Assembly: GCA_009809945.1 (NCBI GenBank)
Contig: WTPW01000513.1
Span: 110,604 to 174,603 of the forward strand
DNA from: Gigaspora margarita
Lineage: Eukaryota; Glomeromycota; Glomeromycetes; Diversisporales; Gigasporaceae
Length of the DNA stretch: 64,000 nucleotides
Direction: 5' to 3'
Part shown: positions 1-13,200 of the stretch, piece by piece
Layout: each line of letters opens with the position of its first letter
Numbering within the stretch: the stretch's first letter is position 1
Position numbers and translations under genes: made by a program
Notes under the pieces: generated by a model
What the model saw: only the letters and a program-made list of their open reading frames with translations
Told to the model about the DNA's origin: nothing
The model's database searches: none

Positions 1-257
1 TTACCCGGGGATGGTCAAAACATTATATAATCGTTAAAGATCTGTTAATCGTTATACATCGTTTCAAATAATTCCAATTATAATCGATTTATAGATATAT
101 AGCGATTTAATATAAAAAATGATATATATCGATTTAGATATATATCGAGTTTTATCCAGTTAATCAATATATAATGATATTTTATAATCGATATAAAACA
201 ATTAAGTGTTATATATCGATCAATATCTATATATAAAATTTGCAAATGTTAAGACAT
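1..257. repeat. End of an AT-rich element with ATCGAT-type subterminal repeats
   Basis: The stretch is packed with variants of TATATATCGAT and closes with TATATAAAATTTGCAAATGTTA. Nearly the same ending occurs at about 54657-54687, and similar ATCGAT-rich DNA lies at 51905-52400. I read it as the right part of a non-autonomous element cut off by the window edge. No coding potential is seen. Confidence 0.45.
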
Positions 258-1078
258 AATATTAATTGACTTATAGCTACAATTAATGATTATGTTTTAA
301 TTTTGTTTGGCGCCAATTCTAATTGGCTAAAGAGCATTAGAATATTAACTAACATATGTTAAATGACCTTCTAGGTCATTTGAGCCTTGAAATGACCCAA
401 TGACTAGTCATTTGTCATTTGGGTCATTTGGGTCATTTCAGATCATTTACCATCACTGTTAATTGATGTTATAAAGTATTGAGAAATTACTGTGAATGAT
501 ATATATATTTTAGATTGCCAGTATAGCAGGTTAAATGAGCATTATTTAGCTATTGAATTGGTTTTGATTAATAGAACTTTTAGAGAATATTTGAACTTAT
601 AGTTATTTTTAAGACTTGTATAAATGCCTGTGAAGCTACAATATAACAAAGCCCATATATACAGTATCTGTAACATAAGTACTGGCTTTCTCTTGATACA
701 ACTATTTATATATAATGTACATGATTGTAACTTGGAAAAATAGGTTTATTAAAAAATTAATTCTTGTGTGCTATACTAATTAATGTGCATATACTCAAAA
801 TAACATGCTAGTGGGTATTATTTTGCAAAAATATGGTAGTAAAATCATTAAAATCAGTTTGTTAAATAGAAGACAGATATAGATATTTTTTGATTTTTTA
901 CTATATACTTTTTCTTAATATATATTAGAAACCTTTAAGATTCTACCTCTATATAAAGTTAATAGTAATATTGTACCATATTTTGATTATAAATTTTTAT
1001 CCCTTTAGCTGCGAACTATCCTTTAAAAGTACAATTTTTTTATATTAGTTATAATAACTAATATATAATTAATATTTA
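258..1078. other. AT-rich intergenic DNA with a GGTCATTT mini-repeat
   Basis: At about 365-450 there are several direct and inverted copies of (G)GGTCATTT. The rest is AT-rich with no credible open reading frame. Confidence 0.5.
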
Positions 1079-2903
1079 CAGTATACCAGTCATCCAATTT
1101 GTTATATGTAAATTTGGTTAATATGAAATTTTAAAAAATTACGTATAAAATTACTATAAACTTTGAAGCAATAATGTTTTTCAACTTACATATTAATTCA
1201 AAATTAAATTTCGTGATTATATAGAGCAAAAGGAGATGAATAAAAAAACCTTTTCTGCCAAGCCATAGTTCTGCTGTTTTTGCACAAAATAAAAATGTAA
1301 CTTCACCAAAACCCAATATTTTTGATTTTAAAATGAGAAGTATATATAAAATCATACTCTGAACAATTTTACTTAGTTAGCAAAAGTGGGTTACCTTGTA
1401 AGAAAAAATAGATTATATATGTGCTAAAGTTAAAATTTTTAACTTTCCTTGATTAAACTTTTTTTTTTCATTAGAAACCTACTTTGGGCTCTTAAATAAA
1501 GTTGTTTAGCATGTAATTTTACTCGTGTTTAAAGTCAAAATGCGCTTTTTCAGACCTTTTACTAAGTAAAAAATAGGGATTGAAGTTAGAAAAAAATTTT
1601 TTCTAAAAATTTTTGAGTATTTCTATTTGTACACTATGTGTACATATACAGGTATATTGATATCTCAAAATCCTGGTTATAAACCAGTTCTTGAATTTTA
1701 ACAAAAAATATTTCTTGCAGAATTTTAGTATAAATTATAGATTTTCTAACCCTAAAGCTAACCTAACTATAACTTTAAACTTAGTTAATTTTTTGCACAA
1801 CAAATTTTATGTTATATGAATATGTAAATCAATAAATTAGTACCTATCAGGGACCCAGAAAAATTTGGATATCAAATAGTAAAAATTTATTTGAATATTG
1901 ATAAATATTTGGATAAAATTTGGATAAAAAATTTGAATATTTGGAAATATTTGGGTTATTTTTCGTTAGAAAAGCACTGTTGACCAATCAAATATCCCAA
2001 TTTTTGCGTAACTGGAACAAGTAAAAAATTTTATTTCAATTCTAAAACTTTCTAAAAGATAAACCTCCTCAATTCCTATATCTTCTGACCAGACTTTATA
2101 TAAAATTTTGGGCCCACAATTTTCTGGGTTCCCAAAATACTTTATTTTTATTGGTTAGATCACATGAAACCCAAAAATTTATCAAAAATTTATTTTCAAA
2201 ATTTTTATTGTCCTATTGTTATTGGCCAAAAATCACATATTTCTAAAAATCGCCCAAAAATTTGGAAAAATTTGGCTAAAACACAAAAATTTGGAAATAT
2301 TAAGATTTAGGCCAAAAATTTGTAAAAATTTGGAAAAATTTATTTTCAAATTTTTCTGGGTCCCTGGTACCTGTGTACAAACACTATGTGTAAACTAAGA
2401 AATTTTCAAAATTTTTTTTAAAAAAAAATTTTTTTTTCTAACTTTACCCCATTTTTTACTCTGAAAAAGTGTGGGTTAATCTTGAACACAAGTAAAATTA
2501 CATGCTGAACAACTTTACTTAAGAGCCCAAAGTTGGTTTCCTAATCAAGGAAGTTAAAAATTTTAACTTTAGCACATAGATAACCCATTTTTCTTACAAG
2601 GTAACCCACTTCCACCAACTAAGTAAAGTTGTTCAAAGCATGATTTTACATATGCTTCTCATCTTAAAATCAAAAAATATTGGTTTTTGGCAAAGTTACG
2701 TTTTCATTTTGTGCAAAACGGCAGAACTGTGGCTTGGCAGGAAAGGTTTTTTTATTCACCTCCAATTGCTCTATGTAATCACGACATTTAATTTTAAATT
2801 AATATGTAGGTTGAGAAACATCATTGCTTCAAAGTTTATAGTAATTTTTATATAAACCAAATTTACATTTAATATTGTGTGACAAATCGGATGACTGATA
2901 CTG
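1079..2903. mobile_element. TA-flanked foldback element (Tc1/mariner-like ends)
   Basis: The left end reads TA|CAGTATACCAGTCATCC and the right end, on the other strand, TA|CAGTATCAGTCATCC, so both ends are flanked by TA as expected for Tc1/mariner-type insertion. The two arms are inverted copies of each other for several hundred bases. The matching small ORFs at 1131-1355 (minus) and 2640-2855 (plus) are two copies of the same arm and not genes. The spacer holds a nested element at 1848-2366. Arm sequence related to the inner part recurs at 34432-35228, 42899-43100 and 48690-49140. No transposase is present, so it is non-autonomous. Confidence 0.75.
1848..2366. mobile_element. hAT-like MITE nested in the foldback element
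   Basis: The inverted termini are CAGGGACCCAGAAAAATTT and its complement. CAGGG is the usual start of hAT elements. The flanks GTACCTAT (1840-1847) and GTACCTGT (2367-2374) match in 7 of 8 bases, which fits the 8-bp hAT duplication. There is no transposase gene. Confidence 0.7.
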
Positions 2904-3371
2904 TATTTGAAATGTTTCCTGAATTTCTATTAACGTAGTACAATTGATAATTAATAGACACAATAAAATTATGTTTACGCCATATTGATGAAGTAATATG
3001 CCAGATAATCATGTGACTAGTATTTGTTTATTTTTATTGGCTGCCTAACAGAATTTTTAATATCATGATCTGCAATTTGCATCTGGGACAAAAATGGAGC
3101 CAAATTGAAATTGGCATCTGGGCAAATTTGTACAAACATATATTTATATCCGGATATATAATTATATCCGGATTCTTTCTCTAGTATATAGTCCTTTGAT
3201 TACACGAATAGGTATTTTGTTTAATAAAAGGAATATTCCACAAGAATACACAGAATATTAATATTCTATCGCTATGAAGCAAGACATGTATTACAAAATC
3301 TCAGTTTTTTATATAAATACGTACGTGCATAATGCGTATGTTCGGATCCGTTTACTGTCTAGTCAGTCATA
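2904..3371. promoter_or_regulatory. Presumed upstream region of the GTPase-VWA gene
   Basis: This is AT-rich non-coding DNA between the foldback element and the first predicted ATG. It contains an imperfect palindrome around ATATCCGGATATA at about 3146-3173. No defined promoter element can be claimed. Confidence 0.3.
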
Positions 3372-6300
3372 ATGGCAGGAAAATATGATATTATTGGTAA
3401 GAATATTTTATTCTGTCAGAAATTTATGCCTTCTGAATAGTAAATACTCATTAAACAATAAGTCATTGCAGGGGCATATGAATTCTATTTACTTATATAA
3501 TCCAAATATGTATTTAAAAGAAAAACTTCATTGATATTTTTTCTTATTTGCAGCTAATACTTCAGATACTTTACCAAATATGGAAGATTCTTCAAACATA
3601 GAAGATGATCCTATGGATATTTCTACCAAAATTTCTAACTTATATCATTTGCTTGATTTGCGTAAAGATATGGGGCCTAATGGATTTGGTTAGATAATTT
3701 ATTAATTCATTTTACAAAATTTTGGTATACAAAAAATTTGATTGTAATTCTTTATTTTAGCGGTTGACAAAATCATTATTTCTCAAAATTCTTTGAAGAA
3801 ACTCTGCAATATTATAGTGCCAAATAGTTTTAAATCAATTTCTGAAATCAATTATGCATCTTTGAATTCTAAATCACTCAATCTTACCGGAATTTACGGA
3901 ACTCGTGAGAGTATTGCAAAATATTTGCTCCAAAGCAAGCTAATCGATGAACAAATGTTTGTATATACTTTAATTATTTATACTGCAAAAATTATTTCCT
4001 CACTTCTCCGAAATCTTACCTGCAATCTAAGCATTTATGATTCCGATAAAATTATTTCGGAGAGGTCAACGAAGTGATAAAGCAATCATTATTGCGAGAT
4101 CAAGAGACTTTATTGCGAATCACATGTAATTAGTTTTAGCCTTTGATGGGGTGAATTCATAATGTTTTTTAGTATCTTGTCGGATACAGGTATTGCGGGG
4201 TTATCTCAAATATTGTTCTTAAAATACCGGTAAACCGATAATGAAATTGGTTAAGGAGTATGCATATTGCAACAAGCAGAAAAGGGTAGGGGTGATTAAG
4301 CAGATTTGGGGTTATTTAAGAACGGTTCTCCGCGTGGTAATTCGGATATTCTTCTGTTCACTATCGCTCGCCTAAGTAATACTGGTTCTATTGACACTCC
4401 CTACTCACCCGTCTTTTTCTTTGTAAAGTGGCTCGGCGGCTTCTTGTCGTAAGGTTTTCTAATTTCACAGTTAAGTCGGAGGAATGGTACTCAAGCTGCA
4501 CCTGGAATTGTTAAGGGATGTTAGGTTGAGTGATGACATCCAACTCAGGTGGTCCAGCCGTTCGGACTAGTGTCCAAAGAATTTGGGCTATGAACTGCGT
4601 TTTCCTCCAGCATTTTGGTGCACGATCAGTATAGCGGACCTATTCTCTTATGTAATTTCTTCGTTTTAGTAATAAAGTCTCTGATCAAGCAATAATAATA
4701 TATAATTGGGAAATAATTGTATTGTTCTATTTTACTTAATGATCATCTGTACACTTTTTAAGCCACTCGCAATTAGTACAATCTCAAACGATCAAAGATA
4801 ATAATAATAAGCCATCTCTTAAGACTGGAATTTATCTATTAATAAGAAATGGTCATGGCTTAGTTATTCATTGGCCTGAAGAAGATTGTTACAATATTCG
4901 TGCTTCCTCTCAAAAGAGGAAAAACGCAGTAACTCTCCACAGGTTATTAGAATATTTTAATATAGTTATCTACGTACTTATGGTAATTTTTAACTTATTA
5001 TATGTCTTCTTAGATATTTTACAAAGTTGACAGATGTTCATTTTTGTCTACTGAACGAAGAAGATCTAAAGACTTTTGATTTTAACCTTCGAAAGAAATC
5101 TTCTAATGAAGATGAAGATGATGAAGATGAAGATATTGATACTGAATATACTGTCAAACAAGTCCAACAAGACAGAACAGATTTTAATATTTTGAAAGGA
5201 TTTGAAGTATGTTATTAATATCATTGCTAATATTATTTGATTAAAATATACAATTTTTTTTTAATATATTTTTTAAAAGCTTAATTTACCAAGATCAAAA
5301 AAAGTTATAAATACTAAGTTAACACTGCCTCCAAGCTTTCCTTCTGCTATGTCGATAGAATCTTGTCATCATCAATCATTCATTACTTGCCATATAAATG
5401 AGCCTCAGGAAATATCTGAATACGATGAGCATACGGATACTTTTTCTGGGCTACAATATTTTATTTCAGAATATCTAAATAGACAAGATTATTCTTTACA
5501 AATTAGTTCATTGATTGAGATTGAAGATTTGTTCAATTTGGCTTATATTTTGCAGGTTGAAGAAGAACTTCCAGTATCGTATGTAGCAGAAATAGAAAAG
5601 GCTACTGATGATAATAAGAAGCTTGAAAAAGATGAAAAAGACATCATTGCTGTTGATTCTGATTCGCTCACTAATATGTATAAAGATAGATTACAATTCA
5701 TTTATGGGCAAGTATTTATTATATAATGTTACCTGATATTTTCTGACACTATATCTCAGACAGGACGTTTAGTTGTCAAATTATTTCACAGATAATCTAC
5801 TTTACCCATAAAGAGTGCATTTTCCCTAGAATTAATTTCTCTGATAGTTTACTCGTCAAGAAATATTTTCCAACATCTTATTTTATATAGAAACTTTTTT
5901 GAGAGAAATATTCCGGCAGTGAATGATCTGTCCGAATTTGTTGAAATATATATCGTTAATCAAAAATGCTTTTATGAGTTCATGGAATTTAGAATGTTTC
6001 CAGCACTTATATTAGCAAATTACTACTATTATTATTTTTAGAATGCATAAAATTACTAAGGCATTTCTTGATATACGTTGTAAAGTCTTGTTATTGAAAT
6101 TGTTGTCAGTGTTATAGTGTTATGGAAATATTTTAAGGAAAGGGAAATAAATTGTATATAAACGTTTAAATAATATCTTTTTTGCTTATTTTATACTAGC
6201 TTATTTGACAAAAATTTAGATATACCTATGGATGATTCTGGTAAGTATAAGTAATAAATTAATTTTTTAAAATTCCATCATTATTCACTATTAATACTAA

Positions 6301-7278
6301 ATAAAAATAACTTTAGAACAAGATAGAATTAAAAAAGAGTATTCAGACGTAATTAATAAATTGGAAAGTTCTATTAAAGATATTAATTCACCAAAATGGA
6401 AGGAATATAAGAAACGCTTTTTATCTATTCAAAAGTCTGTTGAAAGCTCTGCTAATCAAGAAGAACAACCATTGATATATATAATTTATCAAAATCTTTT
6501 TGAAAATAAATCGAATTATGATAAATTGATTCAAAATTTAAAAGATTTTCACAAAAAACTACTTAAAATTCCAGATCAAGAAGATATTCCTGAAATACCA
6601 GATCAACAATTTATTCAAAGTTACCTTAATAACAAAGAGTTTGATAATTATCCTGATATTAAAGAAGAAATAATTAAATTGTTTTATAATGAATATACTA
6701 CGTGGAGAGATACATTCTTAAATTCAATAGGTGATCTTGTAAAAGATTCTCAAAAATTTCAAAATATGTCTACAAAACTTCAAAATAACCTAGAAATTAG
6801 GACACATGAAATCGGTAAAGATTATATTAAAAAAATTTGTGACAATATTAAAAAAAAATATAATAATAATGGGTAATTAATTTACATTAAGATTTTCTTT
6901 TGTCGAATCATTAATATTAATTAGCTACTACATATTATTTAATTTTACAGTTCAAATAGATTTGTAGTTAAAAAAGTTGGTAAGGAAAAAAACTATTTTT
7001 TTATTTAGGATCGATTGTCAAAATCTAATCAATTTATATATAAATCAATAAGTATCAAAAAAGCAAAAGTTTAAGTTAGAGTTTGAACTTATCAAGAAAC
7101 GACCTTCGTTCATTACGTTTACTATATATGAAACACATATTGATTCTGAAGACGTTCAAAACTTATTTGAAGATCCAAACTATGTTCCTACTCCACAACT
7201 ACAACAAAGAATTTCAAATATTGGGAAGTATTATTATGGACAAGAGTTTTATTTTAATTCAAGCAGATACATTTTTAA
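3372..7278 (+). other. N-terminal part of the GTPase-VWA protein
   Basis: These ten exons encode a part with no domain I recognise. Visible features are an acidic EDEDDEDED-type run at about 5110-5140, a Lys/Glu-rich stretch with helical character encoded by 6317-6872 (about 185 residues), and a region with the motif SFITFTIYETHIDSEDV near 7110-7160. All splice junctions in this block keep reading phase, including the long intron 3957-4762, which appears to hold a small GC-richer insertion. The intron at 5708 starts with GCAAGT. Confidence 0.6.
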
Positions 7279-10200
7279 GTAAGTTAAATTTATTACGTAT
7301 TATAAAATATGATTCAGGGTTGGTCAAATGGTAGTATTAGTTTAGTTACACAAATATATGGTCTTGAAAACGGCCTTATAGGACATACTGCCTTTTTCAA
7401 GAAAAAAAAACCTTATATATGAATATTTTCAAAGGATAGAGACTGGACTTGTCTCAACTCATGATCATGAATTAAATGCTCAAATCATTTGATTGTGTCA
7501 ATTTATTTGTATTTATTCGAATTATTCGAATCACAGGTCTCAGAAAAAGAAAAAAAAACTGATTTGTAAATATAGTTCTAATCATTTCATTTACTTGATA
7601 TACTTAACATTAACAATTACGCGAATTATTTTGACTCGTGATTCTCAAGAAATATGATTCAACTCGCGATAAATTATTCGAGTCAAGAGCTGACAAGTCC
7701 AATCACTATTCAAGTGAAATACATACAAAATTTCACTTAAACTCAGAAAATTGAGACATAAATTACGTATTATTAATAATATAATATTGTTTTGAATGTA
7801 TTTATGTTGTGCCTCAGATTAACGCTTGCCTCAGATCATAGTTGACACACCTCAGATACAGATTGTTAGGTGGGATGCGTAACCTATCAATCGGTCATTA
7901 AGCACAGAAAAAAAATTATATGTATAGAATAAAAAAATATATTATTGAAGATTGAACGTGTTGAGGAGACTTAAACAGGAAGAATATATAGAGAAAATTT
8001 AAGCAAAAAAAAAACTACGTATGGTGTAAGAAGCCTATACTCGACAATAAAATAGCATAACTTTAAAATGCATCAACTTTTTATAGAGACAATATTTTTA
8101 AAAGCTATTTGGCAAATTTGCAGAGCTTATTATAATGAACAAAGTTACTGGTCAGATTTTTAAAATGTTGCCTTTATAAAAAGTTAATTAAAATTGAAAC
8201 ACATAGTAATTATATATAAAACAATAGTAATCTTTAAAACACATCAACTTTTTATAGAGAAGGTTTTTTCAAAAAAATATTTGGCAAACTTATAGAACTA
8301 ATATTGCTCTACAAAGTTACTGGTCAGTTTTTTAAAAAACCTCTTGTACAAAAAATTATAGTAATTTAAAAATTGAAACATGTCGAGTATAGGCTTCTTG
8401 CACCATATAAAAAAAAAAGTACATAATAGATTGTGCCACGAAAATTCGGCAAAGAAATTCAAAGAAAGAACGGAAGTGCTGAAGAGACTTAATGTAAAAA
8501 ATTCTACTTTTGATAGTGAAATATCAAAGGAGTTTAAGAATGCTACTGGAGGTAAGACGACGGCAAAATGATTCATGATATAAAATGTTACTGGAGTTAA
8601 GAAAGACGCCAAAGTGAATTAAAGTAAAGAATGCCACCAGTAAGAAAAATGCCAAAGAGATTCAAGAAAGCAAGAATAAAAAAGAGCCCAAGTCAAAAGT
8701 CTTTATTCAATTATTTTTTACTCTTACTTTCGTCAGATTGCAGCTTAGATGGCAGGTCAATAGTTTACGCACCTCATCAGAGGCAAGCGTTAGTCTGAGG
8801 CACAATATTTAACTTAGTAATTTGTAACCAAAAACTAGTACGATTTTTACAGGGCTATCTCTAAATTTCCGGGTCGGATGCGTCGGATCTAGGTCAGCGT
8901 TTAGCCCTAGTTGTTAGCAGGTTCTGTAGCAAAATTATCAGATTCGACCATGATTCCGATGCATTCCGTCGTAACCCGACCCGGACTCCCCTGTATGAGT
9001 TCTACAATTAGGTTACGTAATCATAATTTTCAGAAGTTGGCTGAATATATGATAAATCACATAATCAGAATTTACCTTACACGAGGAAACTTAGCATATA
9101 TTCACACACCTCTAATTAATTATCAAAAGGTTTTATATTAATAATTGTGACAGGTTAAAATGAAATCGGATTAAAATGAAATTTTTCTATTTTTTAAGTA
9201 AAATTTTAAAATTTTTTAGGAGACATTTTTGGGTTTTTTTTAGGTTTAGGGTTAGGGTTATTAATAAACAAGTATATGTGGGTTTTATAAGCTTTTAAGG
9301 TGAGCAAGAGAGGTCCCCAGTTTCATTTTAATCTGCCACAATAATTAAGGTTATCTTAATCGGAGTGATTTACCTCACGCGAGATTGATGTCACTCTGCA
9401 CAAGGTATGTAATATCGCAGGTGCGAAGATTTAGTCACTTTGCGCGAGGTACATCTCTACTCTATAAAAATAATACGTACGACGTACTTACCTATATATC
9501 GTATCTGGTATATTAAATCAATTTTAACTATCATTAACTCTTGAGGCCAGACGGTCAAGATAAACATTGATCGGTTTATGCCAACTCTGGATATGATGCC
9601 AAGTAAAAAATTTGGAATAGATATTTCTGGTTATTTTTTTGAGATCAAAATAATTTAGTATTTTATCTTAAAAGAGAAAAATCCAAAAATGATATTTCAA
9701 GTATTCACATGGCATCATTATTACTACATATCGATACTGATTACTTATTTTAAATAAATTTATTTGCATGTAGAAAGATTTTTCAGCTAAAAAGTCGACA
9801 TATTTTGCTCTTTCTTTGGGATTATTCTACAAATTCACTTGAATTATCTTATGGTCAAATTCAACAGCGCCGAAATTTTAAGCTACTCAAAGAATTTAAA
9901 GTACTTAAAGAAAATACATTAATTGATATAAATGAACCATTAGGGTTGATTTTATTGTATGAACCTGAATCTACTAGGGTAAGGCTGATTGTTATTTAAT
10001 ATTTGAAATATGATTTTAACACTTATGATGCATTTTAATAAATCTAATCTTTGCTATATATTTGACATTTATATTATTAAATAGTTATCGGTTTATAAAT
10101 TTCTAGAAAACCCATTTGAACTTGCACTTCATTTAAGAGTTGATAGACTATTTGAAGATAATTATGCTAATATCTTAAAAGTTATTTTTGTACAATGTAC

Positions 10201-13200
10201 AGAAAACTTATGCTTTATTGAAAAAAATGGAAAAGCATCCATTTTTTCCGGCAAAACAAAACAATTTCTATCAAGAAAATTAGAATTTCCATCTAAAACA
10301 TTGAATGCGTTGAGTTCTCCGGATGGCAATTGTATTGTAGCATTTACAAATGAAAGACAAAAAAGCAAGGCATATGTTTATTTTGCACCCAATTTCGAAG
10401 TAAAGGCACAAAAAGGTTAATATATATTTAGATTAAAAGTTTTTTATCGATAAATTAAAAATTATTAAAAAATATAATTCATTTATGCACACAGTAATTG
10501 AATTGCCATTAAGCAATGAAGAATTAAAATTTTGTAATTTTTCTTATATCTCCGACAAACAAGTTCACTTAAGCTATATTGATTTAAACCAATCATGTTT
10601 TAAATCCCTTTTAATAAAAATTTCTGTTGATAGAATGGAATTTCAGTTTCAAAGAGCTACCAAAATATCACTTGGACATGCTAAACCTTTAAGAGGATTT
10701 AACGATTATTCAGAAATACATGGTGACAAAACGAGTTTTCAGTCAGATTTTGAAGTTGGAGATTATATTATTATTGAGAATGAGAAAAAACTTATTACTG
10801 AGATTGCTTCTGACGATCGTCTAATAATTGAAGATTGTTTCTCTGAAAATCTTCTGAATAAATGGCATTCTTTTAAAATTTTGCCTAAATCAAAACTTAA
10901 TGGGTTAATTGATATTTATGCTGATACATATGAAAAATTTCCAATCAACCCATGTATTGATGATGGAACGAATAAAGCACCACAGCTATATATATTTCTG
11001 GATTGTGAACAAGCTCTGAGTTATAAAGAAAATTTTGAAAATTATATTGTTAAAATGCTAGATAGAGTAAAGATGTCGACTCAAAAACCCGCTACTATAT
11101 TAAATCATTTTAAAATTAATGTTAATCATTATCAAGATTTATTTGATAATAACATTATTAGACAATATACATCCAAATTTCAGCTTGGAGAATGGATAAT
11201 TCAGGTTAAATTATAAATTGATATTTATAATTTGTCAATTAGTTTTTTTTTTAGTTATTAATTATTATTTTTTTTATTTTTATTATTTTTGAAAATAGCT
11301 ATGTTGTTTAATACCTATTCAAATAGCCGTTGCCAAAGAAAACAAATTAATCCCACTTTATAATGGTCTTGATGCACCTGATAATTATAATATAACACAT
11401 AATAAAGATGATGATAACTATACAGAAATAATAAGTAGCAAAATATCATTTGGATGGTATGAGGGAATTTTTAAATACCTTGGAGATCGAAAGGTAAAAG
11501 TGGTATCCTCAATGGGTGAACAAAGCTGTGGAAAATCATATTTAATGAATCATGTACAGTATATATATATTTAAATTTATGCTTGTCTTGTATTTTTTTC
11601 ATTATTTTTAATAATTTAAATTTTAAAGCTCGTGGGAACTAACTTTGATGGATCCGCAATGGTTTGTATTTGTCCAATTAGAAACAAAAATATTATTCTT
11701 AATTTTGCTGAACTAATTAAATATATTGACTACAGAGGTGTACAGAAGGTGCCTGGATGTCATTATGTAATTATTTAATACAATTAATTTATCTATAAAA
11801 CATGCTTATTTCATATGTATTGATAATAAACTATATTATAGCTATTACAAAAGAAACTATTTATGTAGCATTAGATTTTGAAGGATTGGGATCATTAGAA
11901 CGTACTCCACAAGAAGGTATAATTTTTGTTATTAAGTATTTTCTAATTAGTAGTTTCTAATTAATTGGTAAATATTATGCTATTTATTGTAATAGATCTT
12001 CTTTTAACTCTACTTAATGCAAGTTTAAGCAATATGATATTATTCAAAAATCAATTTGTAATTAATCGACAAATGTCATCAACATTTCGAAGCTTTCAAA
12101 ATGGTGCTAATCAACTAAAGAATGATTCTAAAATCTTTAAAGTAAGAATTTTATTAAGCTACTAATTTAGTTTTACCTATTAAACTAATAATTATTCATT
12201 TAGGCACGATTGTGTATGATAATTAAAGATGTGCCTAAACATGCTCGAAAAGAAATTAAGAAAGAATTTGAACAAAAATTCCAACAAATCGTTGCTAAGG
12301 TATATAAGTTAAGATATAATAAAGTATATTGCATACCTGACCTTTATCAAATTATAAGAAATCATTTATTATATAGGAAGGCATAGATAATTTTATTAGC
12401 AGAATTTATTCTGGTGAAGTTGATATATACGCATGGCCAATGTTTAATGATATGACTTGGTACACTACTTTAGACAAAGTAAAGGAAAAACTTGATAAAA
12501 GAGAGCCTACATACGACAATGCACATTATTTTATTGACTATATTAAATCAATGCTGGCCAAACTAATGGTACCTTTTAATGCTAATTATGATATTAAGTT
12601 TTTTTTTAGAACTACTAATTTAAATCTCAATCTTTATTTGAGGTATGTGATTGGAGTCCATTAGATGAAGCTATTGTTTACAGACGTGTATCTACCCTCA
12701 AAAGATTACTTAACTCTGCTATAAATATGGGTATTGAACAAACGGAACCATTTGTTCATGAACTTTTGGTAAGAATAATTCATAGCTATTTGTTTTGTAT
12801 CAATAACAATTTATTTACATACCTTAATTGTAAATATAATTAGGATCGTTCAACTGGAGCAAAAATACCTGAACCTGAAAAATTAATAGATAATTTTTCT
12901 GAAATTGATGATTTACTTTCCAAGAATTCAAAGCTTGTATTGTCTAAGGATCTTAAAAATAAAATAAACAATTCACCACTTCCTAAAGATTCATTGCTTT
13001 TGTTATATAAGAATGATTATAACCTGGTTGATATATCTCGATATTTAATTTCCTTTTTTGAAGAACATATTATGGAACGTAAAAGTGCAGAAAAAGACGA
13101 AATTTGGTTCAATAATCTTCGCATATTTTTAGATTATATAGTCAAAAGACGTATTAATAGAGTTAAATCATGGTATAAACAGAATACAGCAAGCTTTTCA

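Noticed and set aside
1131-2855. Two similar ~70-codon ORFs (1131-1355 minus, 2640-2855 plus) as a conserved small-protein pair
   Set aside because: They are the two inverted arms of one foldback element; similarity follows from the inverted repeat.
4150-4650. A tRNA or 5S-like gene in the GC-richer intron island
   Set aside because: I could not find a convincing cloverleaf or clear A/B boxes.
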